Below, one piece after another: positions 30,307 through 38,944 of a DNA stretch of 64,000 nucleotides. The first letter of the stretch is position 1; the number at the start of each line of letters is the position of its first letter. The notes under the pieces are model-generated. The model ran no database searches. It worked only from the letters and a program-made list of their open reading frames with translations, and was not told where the DNA came from. The DNA is taken from assembly GCA_947502305.1 (NCBI GenBank), contig CANMZA010000002.1, positions 835,041 through 899,040 on the forward strand, read 5' to 3'. Origin of the DNA: an uncultured Erythrobacter sp. Its GTDB lineage: Bacteria > Pseudomonadota > Alphaproteobacteria > Sphingomonadales > Sphingomonadaceae. Made by a program: the position numbers and the translations under genes.

Positions 30307-31370
30307 GTTTGGCGATGGGCGCGTTGTTGATGGCGGTTCCAGCCGCCGCGGACGCGCATACTGACGGAGGTTCCACTATGGCCCATTCAGATCGCCCCTT
30401 GATCATCGCCCATCGCGGCGCGTCGGGGGAACGGCCCGAACACACGCTTGCCGCGTATGAATTGGCGATTGAACTGGGCGCAGATTTTATCGAACCCGAT
30501 TTGGTCGTGACCAAGGATCTGGTGCTGGTTTCGCGCCACGAAAATGAATTGTCAGGCACCACCGATGTCGCCTCGCGCGAGGATTTTGAGGATCGCCGTC
30601 GGACAAAAACCATTGATGGCCGTCAAGTGGCCGGCTGGTTCGCAGAAGATTTCACTTTAGCCGAATTGCGGACCCTGCGCGCGCGCGAAAGGGTCGGCAA
30701 TATCCGCCCCAGCAGCGCCGCCTATAACGGCCTGTATCAAGTGCCGACCTTTGCCGAAATCGTGCAATTGGTGCGCGTTAAAGAGGCGGAATTAGGCCGC
30801 ACAATCGGCCTCTACCCAGAATTGAAACACCCCACCTTGATGTTGGAGCAAGAGGGGATCGACATGGTCGACCTGATGGTCACGCAGCTGCGCCAGTTTA
30901 ATTTCGACCGCGAAGATGCGCCGGTATTTGTGCAAGTGTTTGAGGTCGGCCCGCTGCAACGGTTGAACCGCCGCGTGGATACGCCGCTGGTCTTGTTGAT
31001 CGCGCCAACGGGCGGCCCGTATGATGAACCGGATATGCGCTGGGCCGATATGATCACGCCGACGGGTTTGGCTGAAATCGCCGAATATGCCGATGGGATC
31101 GGGCCGTGGCTTGGCCATGTGATCGGCACCGACAGTTTGGAGCCAACGGCGTTGGTGGCGGATGCCCATGCGGCCGGTCTGCAAGTGCATCCGTGGACCT
31201 TGCGCAAAGAGAACGGGTTTTTGCCGGCCTCTTTGCAAAGCGCGGGCGGGCCAGCGGATGATGGCGATTACCGGCGGTTATGGACCGCAGCCATTGCGAG
31301 CGGTGCGGACGGGTTCTTCACCGACAACACCCGCGAATTTGTGGAATTGATCGGGGCAGGCGGCGAATGA
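30285..31370 (+). CDS. glpQ: Periplasmic glycerophosphodiester phosphodiesterase
   Basis: 361 residues with a signal peptide (LVSLAMGALLMAVPAAADAH). GDPD motifs: LIIAHRGASGERPEHTLAAY (catalytic HR and the following E), IEPDLVVTKD (metal-binding E and D), VLVSRHENEL (catalytic His), and VHPWTLR near the C-terminus. Hydrolyses deacylated phospholipids to glycerol-3-phosphate and an alcohol. The start lies inside the previous gene (22-nt overlap), suggesting coupled expression. A second in-frame Met at residue 32 would remove the signal. Confidence 0.94.
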   Translation: MVRSVLVSLAMGALLMAVPAAADAHTDGGSTMAHSDRPLIIAHRGASGERPEHTLAAYELAIELGADFIEPDLVVTKDLVLVSRHENELSGTTDVASREDFEDRRRTKTIDGRQVAGWFAEDFTLAELRTLRARERVGNIRPSSAAYNGLYQVPTFAEIVQLVRVKEAELGRTIGLYPELKHPTLMLEQEGIDMVDLMVTQLRQFNFDREDAPVFVQVFEVGPLQRLNRRVDTPLVLLIAPTGGPYDEPDMRWADMITPTGLAEIAEYADGIGPWLGHVIGTDSLEPTALVADAHAAGLQVHPWTLRKENGFLPASLQSAGGPADDGDYRRLWTAAIASGADGFFTDNTREFVELIGAGGE

Positions 31371-31408
31371 AGCGCGGCTCTTGAGGCCAGCCCAGTGAAA
31401 CTAGTCCC

Positions 31409-31840
31409 GTGAGTGCAATCCCCCGCGACCATCCGATCATCGTCTTTGACGGCATGTGCGTGATGTGCACCGCCAATGCGCGGTTCGTTTTGAAACATGA
31501 CCGCGCAGGCCGCTTTCGCCTCACCGCGATGCAGGGCGATGTTGGCGCGCAGATCATGCGTGATGCGGGGCTTGACCCGCTGGACCCTGAGAGTTTCGTT
31601 CTGATCGATGTGCCGGAACCCGGCGAGGAAATGGGCCGCGTATGGATGAACAGCGATGCGGTTTTGCATATGTGGGCGCAGCTTGGCTGGCCGTGGCGTG
31701 CGGGCGCATTGTTCAAAGTGATCCCGCGCGCGATCCGCGATCCTTTGTACAAATTGATCGCGCGCAATCGCTACAAATGGTTCGGCAAGCGCGAGGAATG
31801 CTGGGTGCCCACGCCGGAACAAAAACGGTGGATTTTGTAG
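31409..31840 (+). CDS. DCC family thiol-disulfide oxidoreductase-like protein (DUF393)
   Basis: 143 residues from a GTG. The family-defining DxxCxxC motif is FDGMCVMCTAN near the N-terminus, and the C-terminal YKLIARNRYKWFGKREECW is typical of the group. Thioredoxin-like fold; redox role presumed from the family and not shown. Follows the glycerophosphodiesterase gene in the same direction. Confidence 0.9.
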   Translation: MSAIPRDHPIIVFDGMCVMCTANARFVLKHDRAGRFRLTAMQGDVGAQIMRDAGLDPLDPESFVLIDVPEPGEEMGRVWMNSDAVLHMWAQLGWPWRAGALFKVIPRAIRDPLYKLIARNRYKWFGKREECWVPTPEQKRWIL

Positions 31841-31897
31841 GCAAAGCGTTAAGCAGGCGCCGCTATGTTTCCAGCCTCTTATCAGGGGCTTGCAAAC

Positions 31898-32281
31898 ATG
31901 ATGAAATCGGCAATTCTGGGGCTTGGTTTACTCGCGCTCACCGCGTGCGGGGCCGTTGCCGACAACCGCAGCATGACAGAGCGATTGCCCGATATCGCGG
32001 ATTACCTCAATCGCAATGGCAACCCAAAACTGACTGCAGAATTTCCCAATGCCACGATTGGCGCGCGGGTCGATGAAGGCGATACGCTGGTCATTATGGT
32101 CGGCAATATCCCCACCGGCAGCACCGCGATTGACCCCAATGCGCTGCGCAAATTGTGGCGTCCGTTGGTGTGCGGCGAAGAGCATTATCGTCAGCTGTTC
32201 AGCGAAGCCGGCAAGGTCCGCATGGAAATCACATCGAATTTCGGCAAAAAACTCCCGCCGGTTCAATATGCGCGTTGCTAG
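31898..32281 (+). CDS. Small lipoprotein of unknown function
   Basis: About 127 residues from tandem ATGs at 31898 and 31901 (MMKSAILGLGLLALTACGAV). The lipobox LTAC predicts lipidation and anchoring in the cell envelope. The mature part has NATIGARVDEGDTLVIMVGN and two Cys (LVCGEEHY and the final RC) that could form a disulfide. An upstream in-frame Met at 31865 would place 11 residues before the signal and is less likely. Convergent with ubiG. Confidence 0.75.
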   Translation: MMKSAILGLGLLALTACGAVADNRSMTERLPDIADYLNRNGNPKLTAEFPNATIGARVDEGDTLVIMVGNIPTGSTAIDPNALRKLWRPLVCGEEHYRQLFSEAGKVRMEITSNFGKKLPPVQYARC

Positions 32282-32297
32282 CGCCCTCGCACCATTC

Positions 32298-33059
32298 TCA
32301 GGCCAAACGCGCGCTCACAATGTAATTGAGCGCCTCATCATCGGACAAATGCAAACCCTTGCCCGGACGCCAGCCAATTCCGCGCCTCTCGATCACTTCC
32401 AGCCCAGCATCCGCCATCAACGCCTCCAGCTCCTCCGGCGTGACGAAGTCTGACCAATGATGCGTGCCCTTGGGCACATAGCCAATCGCCTCTGCCGCGC
32501 CGACCAGCAATAGGCGCGAGGCAGGCGTTCGGTTGGGCGTGGACATCACCAACAGGCCGTCTGGCGAAAGACGCGCCGCGACATCGGCGAGAAATGCGGG
32601 CTTATCTGCGACATGCTCGATCACTTCGAGGCATGTGACCAGATCGAATGTGCCGATATCGAGCGAGGCAACCTCACCCGCCATATAGCGAATATCCAGC
32701 CCGCCTGCCTCCGCATGCGCGGCCGCCGCAGACACATTATCCGCCGCCGCATCAACGCCCGTCACCGCCGCGCCCAATCGCGCCAGCGGTTCGCACACCA
32801 ACCCCGCGCCGCACCCAATATCTAGGGCAGATTTGCCCGTAAGCGGACGAATTCCCGCGCGATCCGCGTCAAAATGCGCATCAAATGCGCCGCGAATAAA
32901 CTCCAGCCGCACCGGGTTCACCTGATGCAGGCTGGCCATTTTTCCTTTCGGGTTCCACCAGTCTTTCGCAAGATCAGCGAAGAACGCGGCCTCTTCAGGA
33001 CGGATAGTTACGTTTGGTGTGCTCGCACCAGAATTGGCAGTAGTGTTTGCGTTTCCCAT
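32298..33059 (-). CDS. ubiG: Ubiquinone biosynthesis O-methyltransferase UbiG
   Basis: 253 residues. DWWNPKGKMASLHQVNPVRL followed by FIRGAF is the UbiG hallmark; SAM motif I is ALDIGCGAGLVCEPLARLGA, with VTGVDAA (motif II) after it. It carries out both O-methylation steps of ubiquinone synthesis. Divergent from lysC. Confidence 0.96.
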   Translation of the reverse strand: MGNANTTANSGASTPNVTIRPEEAAFFADLAKDWWNPKGKMASLHQVNPVRLEFIRGAFDAHFDADRAGIRPLTGKSALDIGCGAGLVCEPLARLGAAVTGVDAAADNVSAAAAHAEAGGLDIRYMAGEVASLDIGTFDLVTCLEVIEHVADKPAFLADVAARLSPDGLLVMSTPNRTPASRLLLVGAAEAIGYVPKGTHHWSDFVTPEELEALMADAGLEVIERRGIGWRPGKGLHLSDDEALNYIVSARLA

Positions 33060-33125
33060 GCACCCCCGTTAGCAGCGCTGCGAAGGACGAACCAGTCTTA
33101 CCTAAACAGCAAGAGTAGGCGGATC

Positions 33126-34448
33126 TTGGCGCAGGCTGAGCAAAAAGCACCAGAGCGAACAACGCAGCGTATCGTGATGAAGTTCGGCGGCACATCGATG
33201 GCCGGGACCGAGCGTATTCGGCGTGTCGCCAATATTGTCCGCGCGCAGGCCGCGCCGAATGCGGATGGCACGGCCAGCGAAGTCGCTGTCGTGGTCAGCG
33301 CAATGGCGGGCGAAACCGACCGGCTGATCAATTTCTGCCGCGAGGCCAATGCACTGCATGATCCGGCGGAATATGATGTCGTCGTCGCCAGCGGGGAACA
33401 GGTCACGAGCGGCTTGCTGGCGCTGACTTTGCAATCCTTGGGTTGCAAAGCGCGCAGCTGGCTTGGCTGGCAATTGCCGGTGAAAACGGTGGAGGCGCAT
33501 TCCAAAGCGCGCGTTTCGACGATTGATGCGCCGGAAATGAACGCCGCCATGGCCGCCGGTGAAATTGCGGTGGTCCCCGGTTTTCAGGGTGTCTCTGATG
33601 CGGGGCGCATTACGACGTTGGGGCGCGGCGGGTCCGACACTTCGGCGGTGGCGGTTGCGGCGGCGGTTAAGGCGGATCGCTGCGATATCTACACTGATGT
33701 CGATGGGGTTTACACAACCGATCCGCGCATCGTGGCGAAGGCCCGCAAATTGAAAGCGGTGACCTATGAAGAGATGCTGGAACTGGCATCGGTTGGCGCG
33801 AAAGTGCTGCAAACGCGCTCCGTCGGATTGGCGATGAAAGAAGGGGTGCGCATCCAAGTGCTCTCCAGCTTTACCGGCGATGATGCGGTTTCGGCGGATG
33901 AATTGCCCGGCACATTGATTGTGTCGGATGAAGAAATGGACGAATTGGTGGAGAATGGCCTGATGGAACGCCAGCATGTGACGGGCATCGCGCACGATAA
34001 GAACGAAGCGAAAATCATCCTCACACGCGTGCCGGATAAGCCCGGCGCGGTGGCCGATATCTTTGCGCCGCTGGCCGATGCGTCGATCAATGTTGATATG
34101 ATCATTCAAAACGTTGGCCGCGATAAAGGCGAAACCGACGTGACCTTTACCGTGCCGCAGGCGGACCTTGCCCGTGCGCAGGCGCTGCTGGATGATCGCG
34201 CCGAGGAAATCGGGTTCAACCGCATCATCACCGACAGCCACATTGCCAAAATCAGCGTCGTCGGCGTGGGGATGAAAAGCCATGCGGGCGTGGCCAGCAC
34301 GATGTTCCGCTCGCTATCCGATCGCGGGATCAACATTCAGGCGATTTCCACGTCAGAGATCAAAGTCAGCGTGATGATCGACGAAGACGAGACAGAGCTG
34401 GCGGTGCGCGTTTTGCACACGGCTTACGGATTGGATGCGGAAGATTAA
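33126..34448 (+). CDS. lysC: Aspartate kinase
   Basis: About 440 residues. No ATG fits: the first ATG (33177) would begin at MKFGG and cut the first strand of the kinase fold (RIVMKFGGTSM), and the longer open frame upstream is antisense to ubiG. A TTG at 33126, preceded by TAGGCGG, is the best start. Kinase motifs: KFGGTSMAGTERI, GRGGSDTSAVAVAAA, DVDGVYTTDPRIV. Two ACT domains follow (about 265-440; VPDKPGAVADIFAPLADASI and VGVGMKSHAGVASTMF), the usual seat of Lys/Thr feedback. First step of Lys, Met and Thr synthesis. Confidence 0.93.
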   Translation: MAQAEQKAPERTTQRIVMKFGGTSMAGTERIRRVANIVRAQAAPNADGTASEVAVVVSAMAGETDRLINFCREANALHDPAEYDVVVASGEQVTSGLLALTLQSLGCKARSWLGWQLPVKTVEAHSKARVSTIDAPEMNAAMAAGEIAVVPGFQGVSDAGRITTLGRGGSDTSAVAVAAAVKADRCDIYTDVDGVYTTDPRIVAKARKLKAVTYEEMLELASVGAKVLQTRSVGLAMKEGVRIQVLSSFTGDDAVSADELPGTLIVSDEEMDELVENGLMERQHVTGIAHDKNEAKIILTRVPDKPGAVADIFAPLADASINVDMIIQNVGRDKGETDVTFTVPQADLARAQALLDDRAEEIGFNRIITDSHIAKISVVGVGMKSHAGVASTMFRSLSDRGINIQAISTSEIKVSVMIDEDETELAVRVLHTAYGLDAED

Positions 34449-34565
34449 GCGGGAGCAAGCGCCTCAAGGCGCTGCTGATGCTTTTCACCGCGTTATAGGG
34501 CGCGCGCTAACTCCTTCTTAACTCTTATTGCCAAATTGTGAGGCTCTTATTCAGGAGTCTCCCCC

Positions 34566-35354
34566 ATGGCGCTCAAAGCCTATCTCGCATCCCCCACCCC
34601 GGCGGCCTCTCAATCCGGCCTACAATCCGAGACGCATCATATAGAAGCGCGGCGGCAATCGCGCCGCACTTTGTCGTTAGAGACAAGCGGCACGTTGCCC
34701 AGTGGCGCAGAGGCAAATGTGACGATCCACAATCTGTCAGCGGCAGGATTGCTGCTGGAGACGGATTTGATCCTTGGCGTGGGTGAAGTGTTGGCGATTG
34801 ACCTGCCTGATACCGGCCCGGTCGGGGCGGAGATCGTCTGGCAAAGCGGACATTTGTTCGGCTGTGCCTTTCAACAAGCCTTGGGCGAGGCCGCTTTGGC
34901 AGCGGCGCAATTGCGCGGCAATTTGCCGGAAGCTGGCGGTATTGGCGGTATTGGCGGTGCTGGCGGGGCAGGCGGGGCAGGCGGGGCGCGCCCTCAGCCT
35001 ATTCCGGCGCCATCCGTTCACGCCCGCAATTTTGGCGGCGGCGCTGCCGATGGGCTGGGCGCGCGGCTCAACCATTTGCGGCGTGAGCGCAGCCTGACCT
35101 TGGCGCAAGTCGCGGAAAAATTGGGCGTCAGCAAACCAACCGTCTGGGCCTGGGAAAAGGGCAAGGCCCGCCCGCTGCCGGAACGCATTGGCGCCATCGC
35201 ACAGGTTTTGGGCGTGACCGAGGCTGAATTCATCAGCAGCGGCGCAGATACAGGCGGCGGCAAGGGGGCGGCTATGGTCGAAGAGTGCCGTTTACGCATT
35301 GCCACGGAGTACGGAACGAACCCCAAGAGCGTGCGTATCATGATCGAGGTTTGA
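34566..35354 (+). CDS. PilZ domain fused to an XRE HTH domain
   Basis: 262 residues. The N-terminal PilZ domain (about 20-115) has RRQSRRTLSLE and NLSAAGLLLET, then IVWQSGHLFGCAF; the cyclic-di-GMP signature (RxxxR plus D/NxSxxG) is recognisable with N-x-S-x-x-G. A Gly/Ala linker (GGIGGIGGAGGAGGAGGAR, about 126-144) leads to an XRE helix-turn-helix (about 158-220: LRRERSLTLAQVAEKLGVSK and VWAWEKGKARPLPERI). This could be a cyclic-di-GMP-responsive DNA-binding protein, an inference from the fusion. Alone on its strand between lysC and the PAS/GGDEF-like gene. Confidence 0.82.
   Translation: MALKAYLASPTPAASQSGLQSETHHIEARRQSRRTLSLETSGTLPSGAEANVTIHNLSAAGLLLETDLILGVGEVLAIDLPDTGPVGAEIVWQSGHLFGCAFQQALGEAALAAAQLRGNLPEAGGIGGIGGAGGAGGAGGARPQPIPAPSVHARNFGGGAADGLGARLNHLRRERSLTLAQVAEKLGVSKPTVWAWEKGKARPLPERIGAIAQVLGVTEAEFISSGADTGGGKGAAMVEECRLRIATEYGTNPKSVRIMIEV
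34938..34988 (+). repeat. GGCGGN-rich microrepeat coding the Gly linker
   Basis: Short GGCGGTATT-, GGCGGTGCT- and GGCGGGGCA-type 9-bp units are repeated in tandem and encode Gly-Gly-Ile and Gly-Gly-Ala triplets. Such repeats can slip in multiples of three codons and so alter linker length. Confidence 0.6.
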
Positions 35355-35592
35355 GTCGGTGCCCTAGTAAAGAACACGTAGAAATCGGCTGAACTGTTCG
35401 AAAATTATGGTAAACACCTCTTAAGGTTGATTCGTTTTTTAGTCTCGTAAACATATTTAGCTAACTCTATTTACTACTTAGGCACAGAAACTAGGGATTT
35501 GTGCGTCTGTATTTACTTCTAAAGTTAGTTAAACATGCTTTTGACCGAAAATGGCTTGACTGAGTGGTCGTCATAAGCCGGGGGCAATCGGC

Positions 35593-36639
35593 ATGGAAAT
35601 GTGTTTCAGCGTAGAAGAAGGCCGTGTGCTGCACGGACTGATAGAAGACGCGTCGGGCGATATAGTCATGCGGCTCGATGCCGCCGGATTTATTGTCCAC
35701 GCCTCGCAAAACGCGGCGGAACTGGGCATGGATTTATCATCCTTGTTGCTGATGCCGCATATCGCCGATTTTGCAGAGGCGGATCATGCGCCAGAGGTTT
35801 CCCGCTATGTCGCGCAAGTCTTCGCCGGCAAAGCGCAGCGCGGCTGGGTTGAATTTCCGGTCCGAAATTGCGCCTGTAACAGCGATGCCGATGATGGCGA
35901 CTGCGGCTCGAATCGCAGCTGCAATTCCCCCGCATGTCAGAATTGGTACGCGCTGAGCCTGAAGCCTATCGATCCCGATGATGGCGCTGCGCAAGGGGCA
36001 ATCGGATTGCTACGCTCGGTCCAGCAGAAACACGCTTTAGAAGGGGAAATCAGCGCCCGCGCCCAAACCGATCCGCTGACAGGGCTTGCCAATCGCCACA
36101 CATTCTTTGCCAGCCTGCGGCGCGGTATCGCTGATGGACAGGAACAAGCGATGGCGGTGGTCGCGGTTGACGCTTTGCGCGCGGTCTTGATGCAATATGG
36201 ACAGCGCACCGCCGATGAAATTCAATGGGGTTTTGCGAAATTTCTGGAAACAATGGTCGCCAGCCTGCCCGGACCTGGCCCCGAATTGGCTCAGCTTGAT
36301 GGGGAACGGTTTGGCGTCCTTTTGCCCGGAATGTCGGTGAAACAGGCGCGGGCATGGACGCAGGATGTGATCGAAACCTTTGCCGGATTGACGGTGGAAT
36401 CGTCCCGGCGCGCGCCCGAATTGACCGCGAGCGCCGGATTGGCCCCGGTCGAGGTGACGGTGGATTGGACAATGCGTCAGGCGGAACTGGGTCTGGTTAT
36501 GGCCCGCGCGGGCGGCGGGATGCAGATCGGCATTTGCAGCCAGCCGCGCCGCACATCGCGCCGCGTCATGGCAAGCGGAGCGGCAGTGGAACGCGCAATG
36601 GAAGAGGCAGTGCAGCGCGCAGAGCAGCGGCAGGTTTAA
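35593..36639 (+). CDS. PAS-like protein with Cys cluster and degenerate GGDEF domain
   Basis: 348 residues. The PAS-like part (about 12-145) carries an insertion with five Cys (C93, C95, C104, C110, C115) between Asp/Ser/Asn-rich spacers, which could bind metal or be redox active. The C-terminal part begins with a good GGDEF-domain entry (TDPLTGLANR, 159-168), but the signature itself is DGERF (236-240) instead of GGDEF, with Arg at the catalytic Glu position. It is probably not a working diguanylate cyclase. No membrane helix. Lies after the PilZ-HTH gene, so both may belong to one cyclic-di-GMP-related circuit (inference). Confidence 0.8.
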   Translation: MEMCFSVEEGRVLHGLIEDASGDIVMRLDAAGFIVHASQNAAELGMDLSSLLLMPHIADFAEADHAPEVSRYVAQVFAGKAQRGWVEFPVRNCACNSDADDGDCGSNRSCNSPACQNWYALSLKPIDPDDGAAQGAIGLLRSVQQKHALEGEISARAQTDPLTGLANRHTFFASLRRGIADGQEQAMAVVAVDALRAVLMQYGQRTADEIQWGFAKFLETMVASLPGPGPELAQLDGERFGVLLPGMSVKQARAWTQDVIETFAGLTVESSRRAPELTASAGLAPVEVTVDWTMRQAELGLVMARAGGGMQIGICSQPRRTSRRVMASGAAVERAMEEAVQRAEQRQV

Positions 36640-36727
36640 AACGATAGGCGGGCCCTCCCGAGCACAGGCCCGCAAATATGCCCGCCGCAGACTTGGCTGC
36701 ACGCCTCACCCCCGCTAGGCACGGGGC

Positions 36728-37906
36728 ATGGCTTTTACTTCAACAATCATGCTGCTCGGCTCCGGCGAATTGGGCCGCGAGTTCACCATTTCCGCAAAGC
36801 GCCTTGGCGCACGGGTGATCGCTTGCGATGCCTATCACGACGCGCCGGCAATGCAGGTCGCGGATGATTGCGAAGTGTTCTCCATGCTCAATGGCGATGA
36901 TCTACGCGCCGCTGTCCTCAAACACCGCCCCGACCACATCGTCCCAGAGATTGAGGCGATCCGCACCGAAGTGCTCGCCGAATTGGAGGCGGAAGGGTTC
37001 AACGTGATCCCCTCTGCCAGAGCCGCACAATTGACCATGAACCGCGATGCAATCCGCGATCTGGCGGCGCAGGAATTGGGCCTCATCACATCGCCATACC
37101 GTTATGCAGAATCGCTCGAAGAGGTGCGCGCTGCATCCGAATATGCGGGCTTTCCCTGCGTGATAAAGCCGGTCATGTCCTCATCCGGCAAGGGGCAAAG
37201 CAAAGTCGATAGCGCGGCTGAATTGGAGGCCGCGTGGGATTATGCCTGCGCCAATATGCGCGGCGACAGGGCGCGGGTCATTGTCGAAGGATTTGTTGAT
37301 TTCGACTATGAAATCACCTTGCTAACCATCCGCCACCGCCACGGCATCAATTTCTGCGAGGCGATCGGCCACAGACAAGAACGCGGCGATTATCAGGAAA
37401 GCTGGCAGCCCGCCGCGATGAAGCCAGAGGCGCTGTCCAAAGCGCAAGCCATGGCGAGCAAAATCGTCGAAGCCTTGGCAGGTGAGGGGCGCGGCTGGAG
37501 TCTGTTTGGCGTGGAATTCTTTGTGAAGGGCGACGCGGTCATCTTCTCCGAATTGTCACCGCGGCCGCATGACACCGGCATGGTCACGATGATCTCGCAA
37601 GACCTGTCGGAATTCGACCTCCACGCCCGCGCCATTCTCGGCCTGCCGATTATGGGCGATGAACCTGCGCATCCGGCGGCGTCCGCCGTGGTGCTTGCGG
37701 ACAGAGATAGCGATGATTTCGCCTATGAAGGGCTCGCCGATGCGCTCTCGCTTAGTCCCAATGTCGATATCCGCATATTCGGCAAACCCACCACGCGGCC
37801 TTACCGGCGGATGGCGGTTGCCCTCGCTGTTGGTGATGATTGTAATGATGCGCGCGCGCTTGCGGGTGAGGCGGCGGCGAAGCTGCGCATTGCCTATCGC
37901 GATTGA
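36728..37906 (+). CDS. purT: Formate-dependent GAR transformylase PurT
   Basis: 392 residues, full length, ATP-grasp enzyme. MLLGSGELGREFTISAKRLG and VADDCEVFSMLNGD are family blocks; CVIKPVMSSSGKGQSKV is the ATP-binding loop; FFVKGDAVIFSELSPRPHDT holds the metal-binding Glu residues. It uses formate and ATP for the third step of purine synthesis. purU, which makes formate, is 1.9 kb downstream on the same strand. Confidence 0.97.
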   Translation: MAFTSTIMLLGSGELGREFTISAKRLGARVIACDAYHDAPAMQVADDCEVFSMLNGDDLRAAVLKHRPDHIVPEIEAIRTEVLAELEAEGFNVIPSARAAQLTMNRDAIRDLAAQELGLITSPYRYAESLEEVRAASEYAGFPCVIKPVMSSSGKGQSKVDSAAELEAAWDYACANMRGDRARVIVEGFVDFDYEITLLTIRHRHGINFCEAIGHRQERGDYQESWQPAAMKPEALSKAQAMASKIVEALAGEGRGWSLFGVEFFVKGDAVIFSELSPRPHDTGMVTMISQDLSEFDLHARAILGLPIMGDEPAHPAASAVVLADRDSDDFAYEGLADALSLSPNVDIRIFGKPTTRPYRRMAVALAVGDDCNDARALAGEAAAKLRIAYRD

Positions 37907-37926
37907 GGGTCGTATCGGCTGAGACT

Positions 37927-38937
37927 ATGAGCATTTATTCCAAGAGCGCGGCGATGATGCAGCGCGGTATCGACTTCCTTGGCTGCGAACACGCGATCCT
38001 TTGCGGCGCGATGAGCTGGGTTTCTGAGCGCAATTTGGTGTCCGCCATTTCCAACGCGGGCGGATTTGGGGTGATCGCATGCGGCGCGATGACGCCCGAT
38101 CTGCTCGACACCGAAATCGCAGAGACAAAAGCGCGGACGGATAAGCCCTTTGGCGTCAATCTGATCACCATGCACCCGCAATTGTTCGACCTGATTGCGG
38201 TGTGCGCCAAACATAAAATCACGCATGTCGTCCTGGCTGGCGGTATCCCGCCCAAGGGCAGTGTGGAGGCGATTAAGGCGTTTGGCGGCAAAGTCATCGT
38301 GTTTGCGCCGACATTGGCTCTGGCGAAAAAGCTGCTGCGTTCTGGCGGCGATGCTTTGGTGATTGAGGGGATGGAAGCAGGCGGGCATATCGGCCCCGTT
38401 GCAACCAGCGTCTTGGCGCAAGAATTTTTGCCCGAATTGGCCGAGGATCATGTCGTATTTGTCGCAGGCGGCATTGGCCGGGGCGAGGCGATTGCCAGTT
38501 ATCTGGAAATGGGCGCGTGCGGGGTGCAATTGGGCACCCGTTTCGCCTGCGCCACCGAAAGCATCGCGCATCCCGATTTCAAAAAAGCGTTCTTCCGCGC
38601 CAAGGCCCGCGATGCCGATGCCAGCGTGCAGGTCGATCCGCGTTTGCCGGTGATCCCGGTCCGGGCGCTTAAGAACAAGGGCACCGAAGAATTCACCGCC
38701 AAACAGATCGAAGTCGCCGGCATGCTCGACCGCGAAGAAGTCGATATGATGCAGGCGCAATTGCAGATCGAACATTATTGGGCAGGCGCACTGCGCCGCG
38801 CGGTGATTGATGGCGATGTTGAAAACGGATCGCTGATGGCGGGGCAATCGGTGGGCATGGTGAAGGCAGAGGAACCGGTTGCCGACATTATCGCCGATTT
38901 GATGGGTCAATGCGAAGCGGCGCTGACGAAAAGGTAG
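37927..38937 (+). CDS. FabK-like enoyl reductase / nitronate monooxygenase family
   Basis: 336 residues from ATG 37927 (MSIYSKSAAMMQRGIDFLGC), 20 nt after the purT stop. FMN-dependent TIM-barrel protein: ILCGAMSWVSERNLVSAISN, GGFGVIACGAM, VIEGMEAGGHIG (FMN phosphate and catalytic His region) and FVAGGIGRGEAIASYLEMGA. The family covers 2-nitropropane dioxygenases and the enoyl-ACP reductase FabK; the sequence alone does not decide the substrate. The short gap suggests an operon with purT. Confidence 0.88.
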   Translation: MSIYSKSAAMMQRGIDFLGCEHAILCGAMSWVSERNLVSAISNAGGFGVIACGAMTPDLLDTEIAETKARTDKPFGVNLITMHPQLFDLIAVCAKHKITHVVLAGGIPPKGSVEAIKAFGGKVIVFAPTLALAKKLLRSGGDALVIEGMEAGGHIGPVATSVLAQEFLPELAEDHVVFVAGGIGRGEAIASYLEMGACGVQLGTRFACATESIAHPDFKKAFFRAKARDADASVQVDPRLPVIPVRALKNKGTEEFTAKQIEVAGMLDREEVDMMQAQLQIEHYWAGALRRAVIDGDVENGSLMAGQSVGMVKAEEPVADIIADLMGQCEAALTKR

Positions 38938-38944
38938 AAGCTAG

